This document shows, piece by piece, positions 31,844-42,325 of a stretch of 64,000 nucleotides of DNA (position 1 is the first letter of the stretch; every line of letters begins with the position of its first letter). Source of the DNA: Prochlorococcus sp. AG-363-N20 (lineage in GTDB: Bacteria; Cyanobacteriota; Cyanobacteriia; PCC-6307; Cyanobiaceae); assembly GCA_003280105.1 (NCBI GenBank), contig QCFX01000003.1, forward strand, positions 1 through 64,000. Direction: 5' to 3'. The notes under the pieces were generated by a model, which worked only from the letters and a program-made list of their open reading frames with translations, was not told the DNA's origin and ran no database searches. A program made the translations under genes and the position numbers.

Positions 31844-32098
31844 ATGGCTTATAGCCAAATAACAGTTATAGCTGGAGGTGTTGCTCACGCCCCCATCCTA
31901 ATAGCCCTGCTGAAATTCCTAGATGGCAGGACATCAAGATCTTACAAGGCCCAAAAAGCGGCTGAAGCGAAAGCTAAAGCTGCTGCTGAAGCTAAAGCCG
32001 CTGCTGAAGCCAAAGCTAAAGCCGCTGCTGAAGCCAAAGCCAAAGCTGCTGCTGAAGCTAAAGCTGCTGCTGAAGCCAAAAAAGATGATGGAGAGTAA
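31844..32098 (+). CDS. Small protein with hydrophobic N-terminus and AEAKAKAA-repeat tail
   Basis: MAYSQITVIAGGVAHAPILIALLKFL followed by AEAKAKAAAEAKAAAEAKAKAAAEAKAK...; ATG preferred over the listed GTG at 31829. Confidence 0.65.
   Translation: MAYSQITVIAGGVAHAPILIALLKFLDGRTSRSYKAQKAAEAKAKAAAEAKAAAEAKAKAAAEAKAKAAAEAKAAAEAKKDDGE
31955..32080 (+). repeat. In-gene tandem repeat encoding Ala/Lys/Glu heptad-like units
   Basis: Repeated gctgaagc(c/t)aaagc(c/t) modules visible in the DNA. Confidence 0.85.
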
Positions 32099-32179
32099 AG
32101 CAAATATTTAAATTCCCATTTAGACTAAAAAAGTCTCTCTATTAGCAGGTTTTTAGAGGTTATTTAATTTGCAAGATTC

Positions 32180-32764
32180 CTATATATACGTGTTTTTATA
32201 ACATCTAAAAGTAATATTAATCCGGGGTTGATTAACTTTTTTTCTGATTGGAATTGAATGTAGCCAGTGCTTCTGACAATTTGGATGCATAATTAATAAG
32301 TCACCATTTGCCAAAGGAAGGGACTCCCTAAAATTCTCGAACCGATGCTTTAAACAAAAATCTCTTTGAGTTCCGAAAGAAAGTGATGTTATTGGTTTAG
32401 ATGCGTCAATCTCAGGCTCATCATCTGAGTGCCATCCCATTCTATCTTTTCCATCTCTATAAAGGTTGATCAAACATCCATTAAACTTGGCATCACTTTC
32501 TATACTGACTTGCTTTAACAAGGGTAAAAACCATTCAGGCCATCCATTCCCAATATGTGTTAAGCCACTATATGTATATTTTATATTTGATTCTGACAGA
32601 AAACTTGTTTTTCTAGGAACTAAATATTGCTTTCCATAAACTTTAACTAATGGTTGCTCCCAAATCACAAGATTATTAATCTTTTGGTTCCATTCTTGGG
32701 CCTCCTCCTCTGTCATCCAGGAGGGTAGATGCGTCCAAGGAATTTCAGAAGGAACAACTGACAT
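32180..32764 (-). CDS. AlkB-like 2OG-Fe(II) dioxygenase
   Basis: NLYRDGKDRMGWHSDDEPEID metal-site motif, SLSFGTQRDFCLKH, LPLANGDLLIMHPNCQKHWLHSIP, PRINITFR. Confidence 0.9.
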   Translation of the reverse strand: MSVVPSEIPWTHLPSWMTEEEAQEWNQKINNLVIWEQPLVKVYGKQYLVPRKTSFLSESNIKYTYSGLTHIGNGWPEWFLPLLKQVSIESDAKFNGCLINLYRDGKDRMGWHSDDEPEIDASKPITSLSFGTQRDFCLKHRFENFRESLPLANGDLLIMHPNCQKHWLHSIPIRKKVNQPRINITFRCYKNTYI

Positions 32765-32873
32765 TAAATCTTTTTAACTTGAAGTTATTATCAACTAAAA
32801 TTACTGCTTGTTGTTTGGTATTTTACAAATTAATTTTATTTGAATAAAAACTAATTATTAATTAAATACTTAA

Positions 32874-33809
32874 TTAGAGTTGATTTTTCTCAATCCTGTC
32901 ATTGACAGTTATATCTCCATTTAACAAGCTTACGCGTTGATAGCAAAACCAAAGCCATTGCTGAAAAAGAAGATTGCGGTGAGACCTCCATGATGTTTGA
33001 GGGTTCATTGGATCAAAGTTTTCAGGAAGTGGTACGTCTCCTCGTGCTCTATCTCTTTCCATTTCGGAAAGCAATCGGCCAGCATTGTATTCAGGATGTC
33101 CCAAATGCATCAACTGACGTTGGTCAGTTGTTTCAAAAATGGTGTACCCAACCTTCTCGCCATATGCAAGAAGACGCAAGTTGCCCTTTCGCTGTGCCTC
33201 TTCCATTTCATGGTCAGACAAGCCTGCATGACGACTTTGCGGACATAAAAAGAAATCATCTTGTGTGCCCATTAAAGGGTGACTGGGAACAAGACTTTTT
33301 AGTGGAAATACACCAAACAATTTCTTAGAGAAATTTTGTTTATCTACTCCTGCCAAATAAGCCAAGGCAAAGCCAGCCCAACAGAGACCTAAAGTGCTCG
33401 CACAATTTCTTCTTGCTTCATCAATAAGTTCTACTAATTCTTGCCAATAATTGACCTTTTCAAAAGCCAAGTGTTCAACAGGTGCTCCTGTAATAATCAA
33501 ACCATCTAAAGGGGCTGGGGACATTGCTTCCTCCCAACTGACGTATAGGGCATCTAAATGTGAGATATCCCATGTTTTGTATTTATGGCTTTTTAAACGG
33601 ATCCATATTGGCTCGATTTGCAATGGAGACAGGCCAAGAGGGTGGAGCAAATTGAATTCATACTGCTTACCTAAAGGCATAATGTTCAGAATGCCAATCC
33701 TCAAAGGCCTGATGTCTTGCCTTTCTGCCAGGTCTGGCTCAATCCATGAAATATGGTTCCGTTCCACGGCAGCAATCTTGTGATAGCTACTAGGAAGAAT
33801 CAGAGCCAA
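32874..33809 (-). CDS. metA: Homoserine O-succinyltransferase / O-acetyltransferase
   Basis: RIGILNIMPLGKQYEF, DGLIITGAPVEHLAFEKVNYW, LGLCWAGFA, HPEYNA. Confidence 0.93.
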   Translation of the reverse strand: MALILPSSYHKIAAVERNHISWIEPDLAERQDIRPLRIGILNIMPLGKQYEFNLLHPLGLSPLQIEPIWIRLKSHKYKTWDISHLDALYVSWEEAMSPAPLDGLIITGAPVEHLAFEKVNYWQELVELIDEARRNCASTLGLCWAGFALAYLAGVDKQNFSKKLFGVFPLKSLVPSHPLMGTQDDFFLCPQSRHAGLSDHEMEEAQRKGNLRLLAYGEKVGYTIFETTDQRQLMHLGHPEYNAGRLLSEMERDRARGDVPLPENFDPMNPQTSWRSHRNLLFQQWLWFCYQRVSLLNGDITVNDRIEKNQL

Positions 33810-33824
33810 TGAACTTCTCCTGCC

Positions 33825-35171
<1,347 letters not shown>

Positions 35172-35199
35172 CTATATCTGTTCTAGCTAGAAAATTTCA

Positions 35200-35892
35200 T
35201 TAGCGACTCCAATCATCAGGGGGTAAAGGCTTTCCTGAATCTGACAAAGAAGGAAATAGTTCTCGAATTAAAGAAGGCAATTCTGTTCGAATCTCCATTC
35301 GTGAAAGCTCTACCGCATCCCCTTTAAGAACTGGGTAATTATTTTTTTCACTTGATTCGATTTCTCTAAGAGGACGCCATTTAGAAGGTTCACTTCTTTT
35401 TAGTTTTTCTAAAGGCTCATTCACATCAAACTGAAGTGTTTGAATGCCCTTAGGGTCTCGCTCAGAAATCCTAGTGATGATTGCCTCACGGAATGGCTCA
35501 ATTTGCTTAGCTTTTAGGCTATCTGGCAAACCAAGTACTGGTTGAAAATAATCTAGTACCCTCAACTCTTCTTCCAAAAGAATTACCCATATCCCTTTTG
35601 CTCCTTGCCCAATGGAGGATTTACTTTCAAAACTCTCCATTGCTTCTAGAAAGAAGCGTAATCTTCGATAATAGGATTTTTCTTCAATTGGTTTTTTTAC
35701 TGACGTCTTAGATGTTGTTATTACAGGAAGTGATGCTTCTGCTTTTCTAAGAAATTGCCTATCCTCCCGTTCAAGATTTATAGCGCCCCACCGCTGCCTG
35801 TAATCCCAAAGCTCTATATATCGAGCCACATCATCTGATGACCACCCAAGCTCTTTAAGCTCATCAGCCCGGTGAGTTGATTCTTTTATCAC
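35200..35892 (-). CDS. Conserved hypothetical protein
   Basis: 230-aa ORF without a recognised family. Confidence 0.7.
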   Translation of the reverse strand: MIKESTHRADELKELGWSSDDVARYIELWDYRQRWGAINLEREDRQFLRKAEASLPVITTSKTSVKKPIEEKSYYRRLRFFLEAMESFESKSSIGQGAKGIWVILLEEELRVLDYFQPVLGLPDSLKAKQIEPFREAIITRISERDPKGIQTLQFDVNEPLEKLKRSEPSKWRPLREIESSEKNNYPVLKGDAVELSRMEIRTELPSLIRELFPSLSDSGKPLPPDDWSR

Positions 35893-35903
35893 GTCAATTT
35901 TTT

Positions 35904-36893
35904 TTATCTAATTGAAGAGTAGTTGGGAGGAGCACTTACTGGAAAGTTTTGTAAGTAGGTCGATATAGGAATCTTCTTGTTCTGGAGATAACCTACTGGC
36001 AGCCAAATATCGCCCTCTTCGACATTAAAGTGTATTTCCCAATGGTAAAAACCCCTTATAGCATTAGGATCTCGCTTTATAAGCGCAGCATATTTTAGAA
36101 CTGCTCTACCGTAATAATCACTATTGTTGTAGCCCCATAATCCCTTACGAATATCTTGAAGCCCACCTCTTCTAACTAGATATCGAGCAGCTGCTTGGAT
36201 TGAGTCATGAGGGTCATTAATATCCCCATTATTTCCAATACCTTTAAGGTCCCAAGTCGTTTGTAAGAATTGCATAGGACCTTTTGCATTTGCAACTGAA
36301 ACTCCTGAAATCCTTCCCATGCCAGTTTCAACTAGATTAATAGCAGCTAAAATCTCCCAATTAATTCCAGTTGCCATCTCAGCCTTACGGTAATAAGCAA
36401 TTAAGTTAGTTAAAGGTTCAGGTTGAATAATTTCCCAAGCAGGCATCATTGATGGTTGCTTCCTTTTCCTTGACATATCCAGAAACTCTCTCCTTGCTGA
36501 CAAATGTAAAAGAGCAACATCTTTCAATTTTTCGGGAAGTAATGATACAAGTTGATTAGCCTTTGTATTATTCCTAGAGAACTCCCTATAAATGATTTGT
36601 TGCTGATGAGATATTCGAGGCAGCAATTCTCGTGGTGTATTTTTATCAACGATAAGTTGCTCTAATTTTGCCAATAAATCAGCAGTTTCACTAACATCTT
36701 TTGGAATTATTGGGTAGTGTCTTCCATTTCTAAGTCTTGGCAAATTAGGTGACGAAGGGAGAAGTTTGAAGATATTTTCTTTTGAATCTATTTCTATTCT
36801 CTCTGCAGCCAATGAAGCTGTTGGGGTTAAAGGGGTTAACAACAAAGTATTTAATCCGAAAGCAAAAATTAAAGAAGTTAATTTAGAAATCAT
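35904..36893 (-). CDS. Lytic transglycosylase (SLT domain) protein
   Basis: INWEILAAINLVETGMGRISGVSVANAKGPMQFLQTTW catalytic Glu region; signal peptide. Confidence 0.85.
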   Translation of the reverse strand: MISKLTSLIFAFGLNTLLLTPLTPTASLAAERIEIDSKENIFKLLPSSPNLPRLRNGRHYPIIPKDVSETADLLAKLEQLIVDKNTPRELLPRISHQQQIIYREFSRNNTKANQLVSLLPEKLKDVALLHLSARREFLDMSRKRKQPSMMPAWEIIQPEPLTNLIAYYRKAEMATGINWEILAAINLVETGMGRISGVSVANAKGPMQFLQTTWDLKGIGNNGDINDPHDSIQAAARYLVRRGGLQDIRKGLWGYNNSDYYGRAVLKYAALIKRDPNAIRGFYHWEIHFNVEEGDIWLPVGYLQNKKIPISTYLQNFPVSAPPNYSSIR

Positions 36894-36905
36894 TAAAAAT
36901 AGTTT

Positions 36906-38429
36906 TCAAATTTTGGTTGATATGGATCTCTCTATTAGAAACATTGCTTGAATATGCGGTGGTTGACTTGGATCTATATAATTAGAATTTATGCTATCAT
37001 TAGAATCAAAGAATGAAGTATTCTGAATCCTTTTAATTATATTTATAACTTTTGTCATGGATTCAGCTGAATTGAGATTATCAAGTGCATCTGAAAACTT
37101 TCTACTATGCTTGGGTCTAACAGATTCTTGACAATAACTGGTAAGTTCCCGGCTTTTTGAAAGAACGTGGAAAACTACTGCCTTCTGCTCTGACGAACCA
37201 TAAATGGACATGTATAAAAGGTTTATCATTGAAGAATCATGAAGTGGAATTGAGTATTTGCTTAAAATTTGAGGCCAGTATTTAAGGGATTTAAGCCCTT
37301 CCAATGCTCCTTGTTTAAGACCTGTGCTCTCACAATGTTCTAAGAATTCATCCAAACTTAAAGGACAACGTTTTTGACTAAGCATTATATTTGCCAAAAC
37401 TTGACCAGCCTGAAAATTCCGAGTAGGGCTTCCAGTTCTTGGCAGCATCATGCTACCTCTTACATCTGCAACCATAGCTGTAAGTTGTGCAAAAGTATGA
37501 TCTCTAACCTTTTTCAAGTCTCCGTCCTTTAATAAAGCAGCCTCAATTTTTTGAACTCCATAGCCTAATTCGGTAAGAGGAAGAGGTTGGCAATTGTATA
37601 ACTTATCTCTATCACTTCTAATCATAGAAACCGTCGCTGCCTGGTCTAAGCATTGTTCCAAAAGTAGAGTCAAAAGAGTGGGTAATAATCCAGGATTATC
37701 TTGATGATACGTATGTCCAAATCCAGCAAAAATTGATGCCATATTTTTAGCTGCTTTAATATATTGACCTTCAACATTATGAACTCCAGAAGATACTTGT
37801 ATATTTGGTGAGAGTTTGTCAAGAATTCTAGCTCCGAAAAAAGCCGTCAAAGAATCTGGATGGCAGAAATTTGCTGTAAAGCTATCTAATGGATTCCTCA
37901 GAGCACCATGGCGATGAAAGCCTGAGAAAAAGCCTAAAGAGCTTTCTTTTTCACAAAGAACATATGATTCATTTGTAATATCATCATGACTAAAAGAACC
38001 AGATAAACAAGCTAAAACAACATTTTCTCTATTTAACTCTTTTTTTAATCTAGAGGCCTCTAAGAGATCCTTCTCTATATGATTACTATTAGCACTTAAC
38101 ACAACTAATTCACATCTCAATATAAGGTCTGCCAAGTTGTTATCTACTGATTTATAGTCTTCAAGATGGCTTCCCATTCGCTTCATAGTTTTTAAGTGTT
38201 CACTGTCCATCCCACTTAAAACTTCTTCTGAAAAAGCCCCTAAAAGCTTTCTTCCTGGGCGAGGTGCAAGCAATAGATTCATACCATCGGTTTGCATTGC
38301 ACAGTTATAGGCTAAAGAGGCTGGGTAAAGTCCAATGCTATAAAAACCAACTTTTCCTGACTCAAGTTCATTTATCCTTTGAGATAAAACATCATTGCTC
38401 ATTGAATCACTAAAAAAACTGTTGAACAT
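36906..38429 (-). CDS. Hypothetical protein, GpsA/6PGDH-like (putative dehydrogenase)
   Basis: VGFYSIGLYPASLAYNCAM in a Rossmann-like position and IKAAKNMASIFAGFGHTYHQDNPGLLPTLLT resembling the GpsA C-terminal domain. Confidence 0.5.
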   Translation of the reverse strand: MFNSFFSDSMSNDVLSQRINELESGKVGFYSIGLYPASLAYNCAMQTDGMNLLLAPRPGRKLLGAFSEEVLSGMDSEHLKTMKRMGSHLEDYKSVDNNLADLILRCELVVLSANSNHIEKDLLEASRLKKELNRENVVLACLSGSFSHDDITNESYVLCEKESSLGFFSGFHRHGALRNPLDSFTANFCHPDSLTAFFGARILDKLSPNIQVSSGVHNVEGQYIKAAKNMASIFAGFGHTYHQDNPGLLPTLLTLLLEQCLDQAATVSMIRSDRDKLYNCQPLPLTELGYGVQKIEAALLKDGDLKKVRDHTFAQLTAMVADVRGSMMLPRTGSPTRNFQAGQVLANIMLSQKRCPLSLDEFLEHCESTGLKQGALEGLKSLKYWPQILSKYSIPLHDSSMINLLYMSIYGSSEQKAVVFHVLSKSRELTSYCQESVRPKHSRKFSDALDNLNSAESMTKVINIIKRIQNTSFFDSNDSINSNYIDPSQPPHIQAMFLIERSISTKI

Positions 38430-38699
38430 TTTTCTCCTGTACTAAAAAAGCTGCAAAAGTAAAGAAAGCTACTAGAAAGGCGTCTAATCTATTACCATTA
38501 TATAGCAAAGGTGTATCAAGCTTATTAGCTTTAAATTTATTCTCAATAAATTGGATAAAAAAAGATATCTATATTCTTTAGAGAATAACGCAATTAAATA
38601 AATAAGACGGTTTTATTTTATCAGTAGTTAGCTTCAACAGGCCGGCTAGCAGATATACGAATCAAAGTATATACTTGGAAAAAGAATATAGCTCTCTCT

Positions 38700-39911
38700 A
38701 TGAGAAAAACAATTGAGGAAGAGGTTTTAATAGAAAAGCTCTGCAATGAGAGAAATATCTTAATAATTCAAGATCTTGATGGCGTTTGCATACCTCTAGT
38801 AAAGGATCCATTGACTAGAACAATTGATCTTTCCTATGTTCAAGCAGCTGCAAAAATGAAAGACGAGTTTTATGTCCTAACAAATGGAGAGCATGCTGGA
38901 AGGAGAGGAGTTAATAAGTTAATAGAGAAGGCCACAGGAGACATATCTTTACCTTTGCAAATGGGCTTCTACCTTCCAGGATTGGCCGCTGGAGGAGTTG
39001 AGTATCAAAATCAATATGGAGAAATCAAACATCCAGGTGTCAAAGAAGAAGAAATCCAATTTCTGTCTAAATTACCTCTATTGATGAAAAAACATCTAAG
39101 GCTTGAAATGAAAGATTGCCTTCAAAGCATAGGACAAGATAGTTTCGAAAAAGAAATAGAATTAGCCGTAATTGACACAAACCTCTCCCCTACAATTAAC
39201 CTAAATGGAATATTCCTACACACTGAAGGTAACGTTGATTTACAAGTAAGGATTCAGAAAACGCTTAAGAAAATAATGGATAACATTTTACATCTATCGA
39301 ATCAGAAAGGTTTGCAAGATTCCTTCTTTTTACATATAGCGCCTAACCTAGGGAGAGAGAATGGAGAGGAAAGAATGAAATATGCTTCCAAAGGAGATAT
39401 TGGAACTACAGATATACAATTTATGATAAAAGGTGCCATCAAAGAAGCTGGTCTTCTTTATCTATTAAATGAACATATTGGAAAAGTTTTTGATAAAAAG
39501 CCCTTTGGTGATGACTTTACTGTTAGAGAATGTCCAACGTCTATCCAAAAGCTTTTGAAGATGTGTATAGATAACATATCTGCAGAAGAAATGCCTCTAT
39601 TAATTGGAGTAGGTGATACTGTAACCTCTACATATTGTAAAAAAAGTAAGAAGTGGTTAAGAGGAGGAAGTGATCGGGGATTTTTAACATTAATACAAGA
39701 ACTCGGTAAGAGTTTCAATAAAGAAAATCAAATAATTTTGGTTGACAGCAGTGGAGGAGAGGTCGAACGTCCAAGCCTTAGTGATGTTGACTTAAAAGGT
39801 ATCTCTGACCCATCAGATCCCCTAAAGTTTACTCATTTAGTAAAACAAGGTCCAGCTGGGTATATAAATCTGTTCAAGACTCTTTCCAGAAAAAGAAACC
39901 TAAAGAAGTAA
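38700..39911 (+). CDS. stpA: Glucosylglycerol-3-phosphate phosphatase-like protein
   Basis: IIQDLDGVCIPLVKDPLTRTID N-terminal motif and overall length consistent with StpA/GgpP. Confidence 0.75.
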   Translation: MRKTIEEEVLIEKLCNERNILIIQDLDGVCIPLVKDPLTRTIDLSYVQAAAKMKDEFYVLTNGEHAGRRGVNKLIEKATGDISLPLQMGFYLPGLAAGGVEYQNQYGEIKHPGVKEEEIQFLSKLPLLMKKHLRLEMKDCLQSIGQDSFEKEIELAVIDTNLSPTINLNGIFLHTEGNVDLQVRIQKTLKKIMDNILHLSNQKGLQDSFFLHIAPNLGRENGEERMKYASKGDIGTTDIQFMIKGAIKEAGLLYLLNEHIGKVFDKKPFGDDFTVRECPTSIQKLLKMCIDNISAEEMPLLIGVGDTVTSTYCKKSKKWLRGGSDRGFLTLIQELGKSFNKENQIILVDSSGGEVERPSLSDVDLKGISDPSDPLKFTHLVKQGPAGYINLFKTLSRKRNLKK

Positions 39912-39959
39912 TCCAATTATTTGCGCTCAAAACTAAGTTGGATAGAATACAAATGAATA

Positions 39960-40913
39960 ATGATCTTTAAAGTGAGCAAAGGGCAATTCCCTCTTCTGAA
40001 GAGAAATGAGTTGACTACTTTACAGGTAAATATTGGGTACAAGTGTAATCAATCCTGTATTCATTGTCATGTTAATGCAGGGCCTCATAGGTGGGAAATG
40101 ATGGACAGTGTTACCCTTGATCTAATACCCAAAATACTTGAGCTATATAATCTTAAAATTCTTGATATAACAGGTGGTGCACCTGAAATGCATCCAAGGT
40201 TTAAAAGTCTAGTTTTAAAAGCTAGGTCTATGGGAGTAGAAGTTATTGATCGCTGCAATCTAACAATCCTATCCGAGCCAGGATATGAAGATTTAAGCCT
40301 TTTTCTCGCTGATAATGAAGTGGAAATTACAGCATCTCTTCCTTGCTATCAAGAGGACTCAGTTGACAAGCAAAGAGGGAAAGGCGTCTTTCAAAGAAGT
40401 ATTACAGGACTAAAAGAGTTAAATAAGCATGGATATGGCTTACCTGATAGTGGGTTGAATCTAAATTTAGTGTTTAATCCTCAAGGAATTAATTTGCCTC
40501 CTCCACAAAATGAACTTGAAAAAGTTTTTAAAGAGCAGTTATACCAAAACTATGGCATACATTTTACAAGCTTATTTACAATAACAAACATGCCAATCAA
40601 ACGATTTAAGAATCAACTTCAGCTCTCCGGTCAATTAGACCAATACAAGAAATTGCTAGAAGACTCACATAATCCTCAAAATCTAGAAACCGTAATGTGT
40701 AGGAGTTTACTTAGCGTTGATTGGCAAGGTTATATTTTTGACTGTGACTTTAATCAGCAGTTAGGTATTAAAATCGAACAAGGTCCAATACATATAAAAC
40801 ATTTATTATTAGAAAAAACTAAATGGGAAGGGAGGCAAATTAAAGTCGCAAGTCATTGCTTTGGGTGCACAGCGGGTAATGGATCAAGCTGTGGTGGCGC
40901 TTTGTCGGACTAA
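39960..40913 (+). CDS. arsS: Radical SAM protein, ArsS-like (arsenosugar biosynthesis family)
   Basis: CNQSCIHCHVNAGP CxxxCxxC motif, LDITGGAPEMHP, DRCNLTIL, CDFNQQLG and C-terminal CFGCTAGNGSSCGG. Confidence 0.82.
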   Translation: MIFKVSKGQFPLLKRNELTTLQVNIGYKCNQSCIHCHVNAGPHRWEMMDSVTLDLIPKILELYNLKILDITGGAPEMHPRFKSLVLKARSMGVEVIDRCNLTILSEPGYEDLSLFLADNEVEITASLPCYQEDSVDKQRGKGVFQRSITGLKELNKHGYGLPDSGLNLNLVFNPQGINLPPPQNELEKVFKEQLYQNYGIHFTSLFTITNMPIKRFKNQLQLSGQLDQYKKLLEDSHNPQNLETVMCRSLLSVDWQGYIFDCDFNQQLGIKIEQGPIHIKHLLLEKTKWEGRQIKVASHCFGCTAGNGSSCGGALSD

Positions 40914-41000
40914 TTTCTTCTTGATTACAGTTATATGTCATGTGAAGTAATTTCAATAATGATTTATCTTTTACATCAGATAAAACTATTAAGTGACTAA

Positions 41001-41462
41001 TTAGATTTTCTGGCACTTAGGACAAAGTGCGCGTACATTTAAAGTTGATTCAATAAGTTTAAAGCCAATACTTTCAGCTGCTTCTTGTCCTGCCTGAAGT
41101 ACGTCTTCACTTTCAAATTCTTCAGTTCTGCCGCAACTTACACAAACCAAGTGGTGATGATCTGGGTGTTCCTTACTAGCAAGCTCAAAACGATGTCCAC
41201 CTTCACTGAGTTCCAATTCATGAAGGAAGCCCAACTCAACTAGCAACTTGAGAGTTCTATAAATAGTTGCTAAGGAGACTCTAGATTTAGCTTCAAGCAA
41301 TTGATGATGAACATCTTCAGCACTGATATGCTTGCCGGTCCCCAAATTCTCAAAAAGCTCAAGAACCTTTTTTCTTTGTGGTGTTAAGCGACGTCCATCT
41401 TGATGCAAGCCTACCTCTAAAGGCCTCCCCCCATAACTGCTATAGGGCAAAGAAGCACTCAA
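41001..41462 (-). CDS. fur: Fur-family ferric uptake regulator
   Basis: RLTPQRKKVLELF, SLATIYRTLKLLVELG, HPDHHHLVCVSCG, CPKC. Confidence 0.93.
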   Translation of the reverse strand: MSASLPYSSYGGRPLEVGLHQDGRRLTPQRKKVLELFENLGTGKHISAEDVHHQLLEAKSRVSLATIYRTLKLLVELGFLHELELSEGGHRFELASKEHPDHHHLVCVSCGRTEEFESEDVLQAGQEAAESIGFKLIESTLNVRALCPKCQKI

Positions 41463-41610
41463 AAGACGTCAGGAATTCTATTCTCAATAGTAGTATCTAA
41501 TGAGAGAAGTGACCCTTTAAATGTTCACTACTTATAAACATGGTCACAATTGGTCGTCTTAAAGAATAGAAATACTATTCTGGTTTGATCTAAAAAAGCA
41601 TTAGCTAGCT

Positions 41611-42147
41611 ATGGAAACAAGAGATACCGCAATATTAGTAATTGATACCCAGGAAAAGCTAATTAGAGTAATAGAGAATAAAGAAATGATTGTCAAAAAC
41701 ATAAAGAAGTTACTTGAGGCTTGCTTCTTACTTGGGGTAAATAGTTATTTCACAGAACAAAATCCATTAAAACTTGGGAAAACAATCTCTATACTTTTAG
41801 CTAACAATCCAAGATCTATTGCCGGTAAGATGAGCTTTAGTTGTATGGAATGTACAAAGATAATTAGGCAATTAAAAGAAGAAGGAGTTAAAAATATTAT
41901 TTTAACGGGAATTGAAACCCATGTATGTGTTCAACAGTCTGCTCTAGAATTAATAGATGATGGGTTCAATGTATATATACCAATTGATGGCGTAGGGAGC
42001 AGGAACTATATGGATCATGAGATTGCACAAACACGTATTCAATCAGCAGGCGGTGTCATTTCTACAACTGAATCAATTATTTTCGAATTATGTAAGACCG
42101 CAGATAGGAAAGAATTTAGATCTATAAGCAAGCTGATAAAGGAATAA
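41611..42147 (+). CDS. Isochorismatase-family cysteine hydrolase
   Basis: VIDTQ, GKMSF, GIETHVCVQQSALELI: catalytic D, K and C all present. Confidence 0.88.
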   Translation: METRDTAILVIDTQEKLIRVIENKEMIVKNIKKLLEACFLLGVNSYFTEQNPLKLGKTISILLANNPRSIAGKMSFSCMECTKIIRQLKEEGVKNIILTGIETHVCVQQSALELIDDGFNVYIPIDGVGSRNYMDHEIAQTRIQSAGGVISTTESIIFELCKTADRKEFRSISKLIKE

Positions 42148-42325
42148 TCTAGATATTTGGGGAATTCAGTCTATGAAAAAACTGGGTTGACGTTGGTGAA
42201 TGAAATGGGGTTTCGCAAATGACCTAAATCATTAGGATTTGCTAATTTATCTACTTGGATTAAAAATGGTACTAGCAGAACTTAGCTTTTAGAGGCAGAG
42301 TGGTTTTAAACATGGGAAGTTTTAA

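Noticed and set aside
31955-32080. Possible CRISPR or minisatellite array
   Set aside because: No unique spacers and the units are in frame within a coding sequence; treated as a protein repeat.
31923-32111. 62-aa Leu/Lys-repeat ORF (LKLLLKLKPLLKPK)
   Set aside because: Alternate-frame reading of the Ala/Lys/Glu repeat gene; a repeat artefact.
32990-33783. Three + strand ORFs antisense to metA
   Set aside because: Shadow ORFs; metA motifs are unambiguous.
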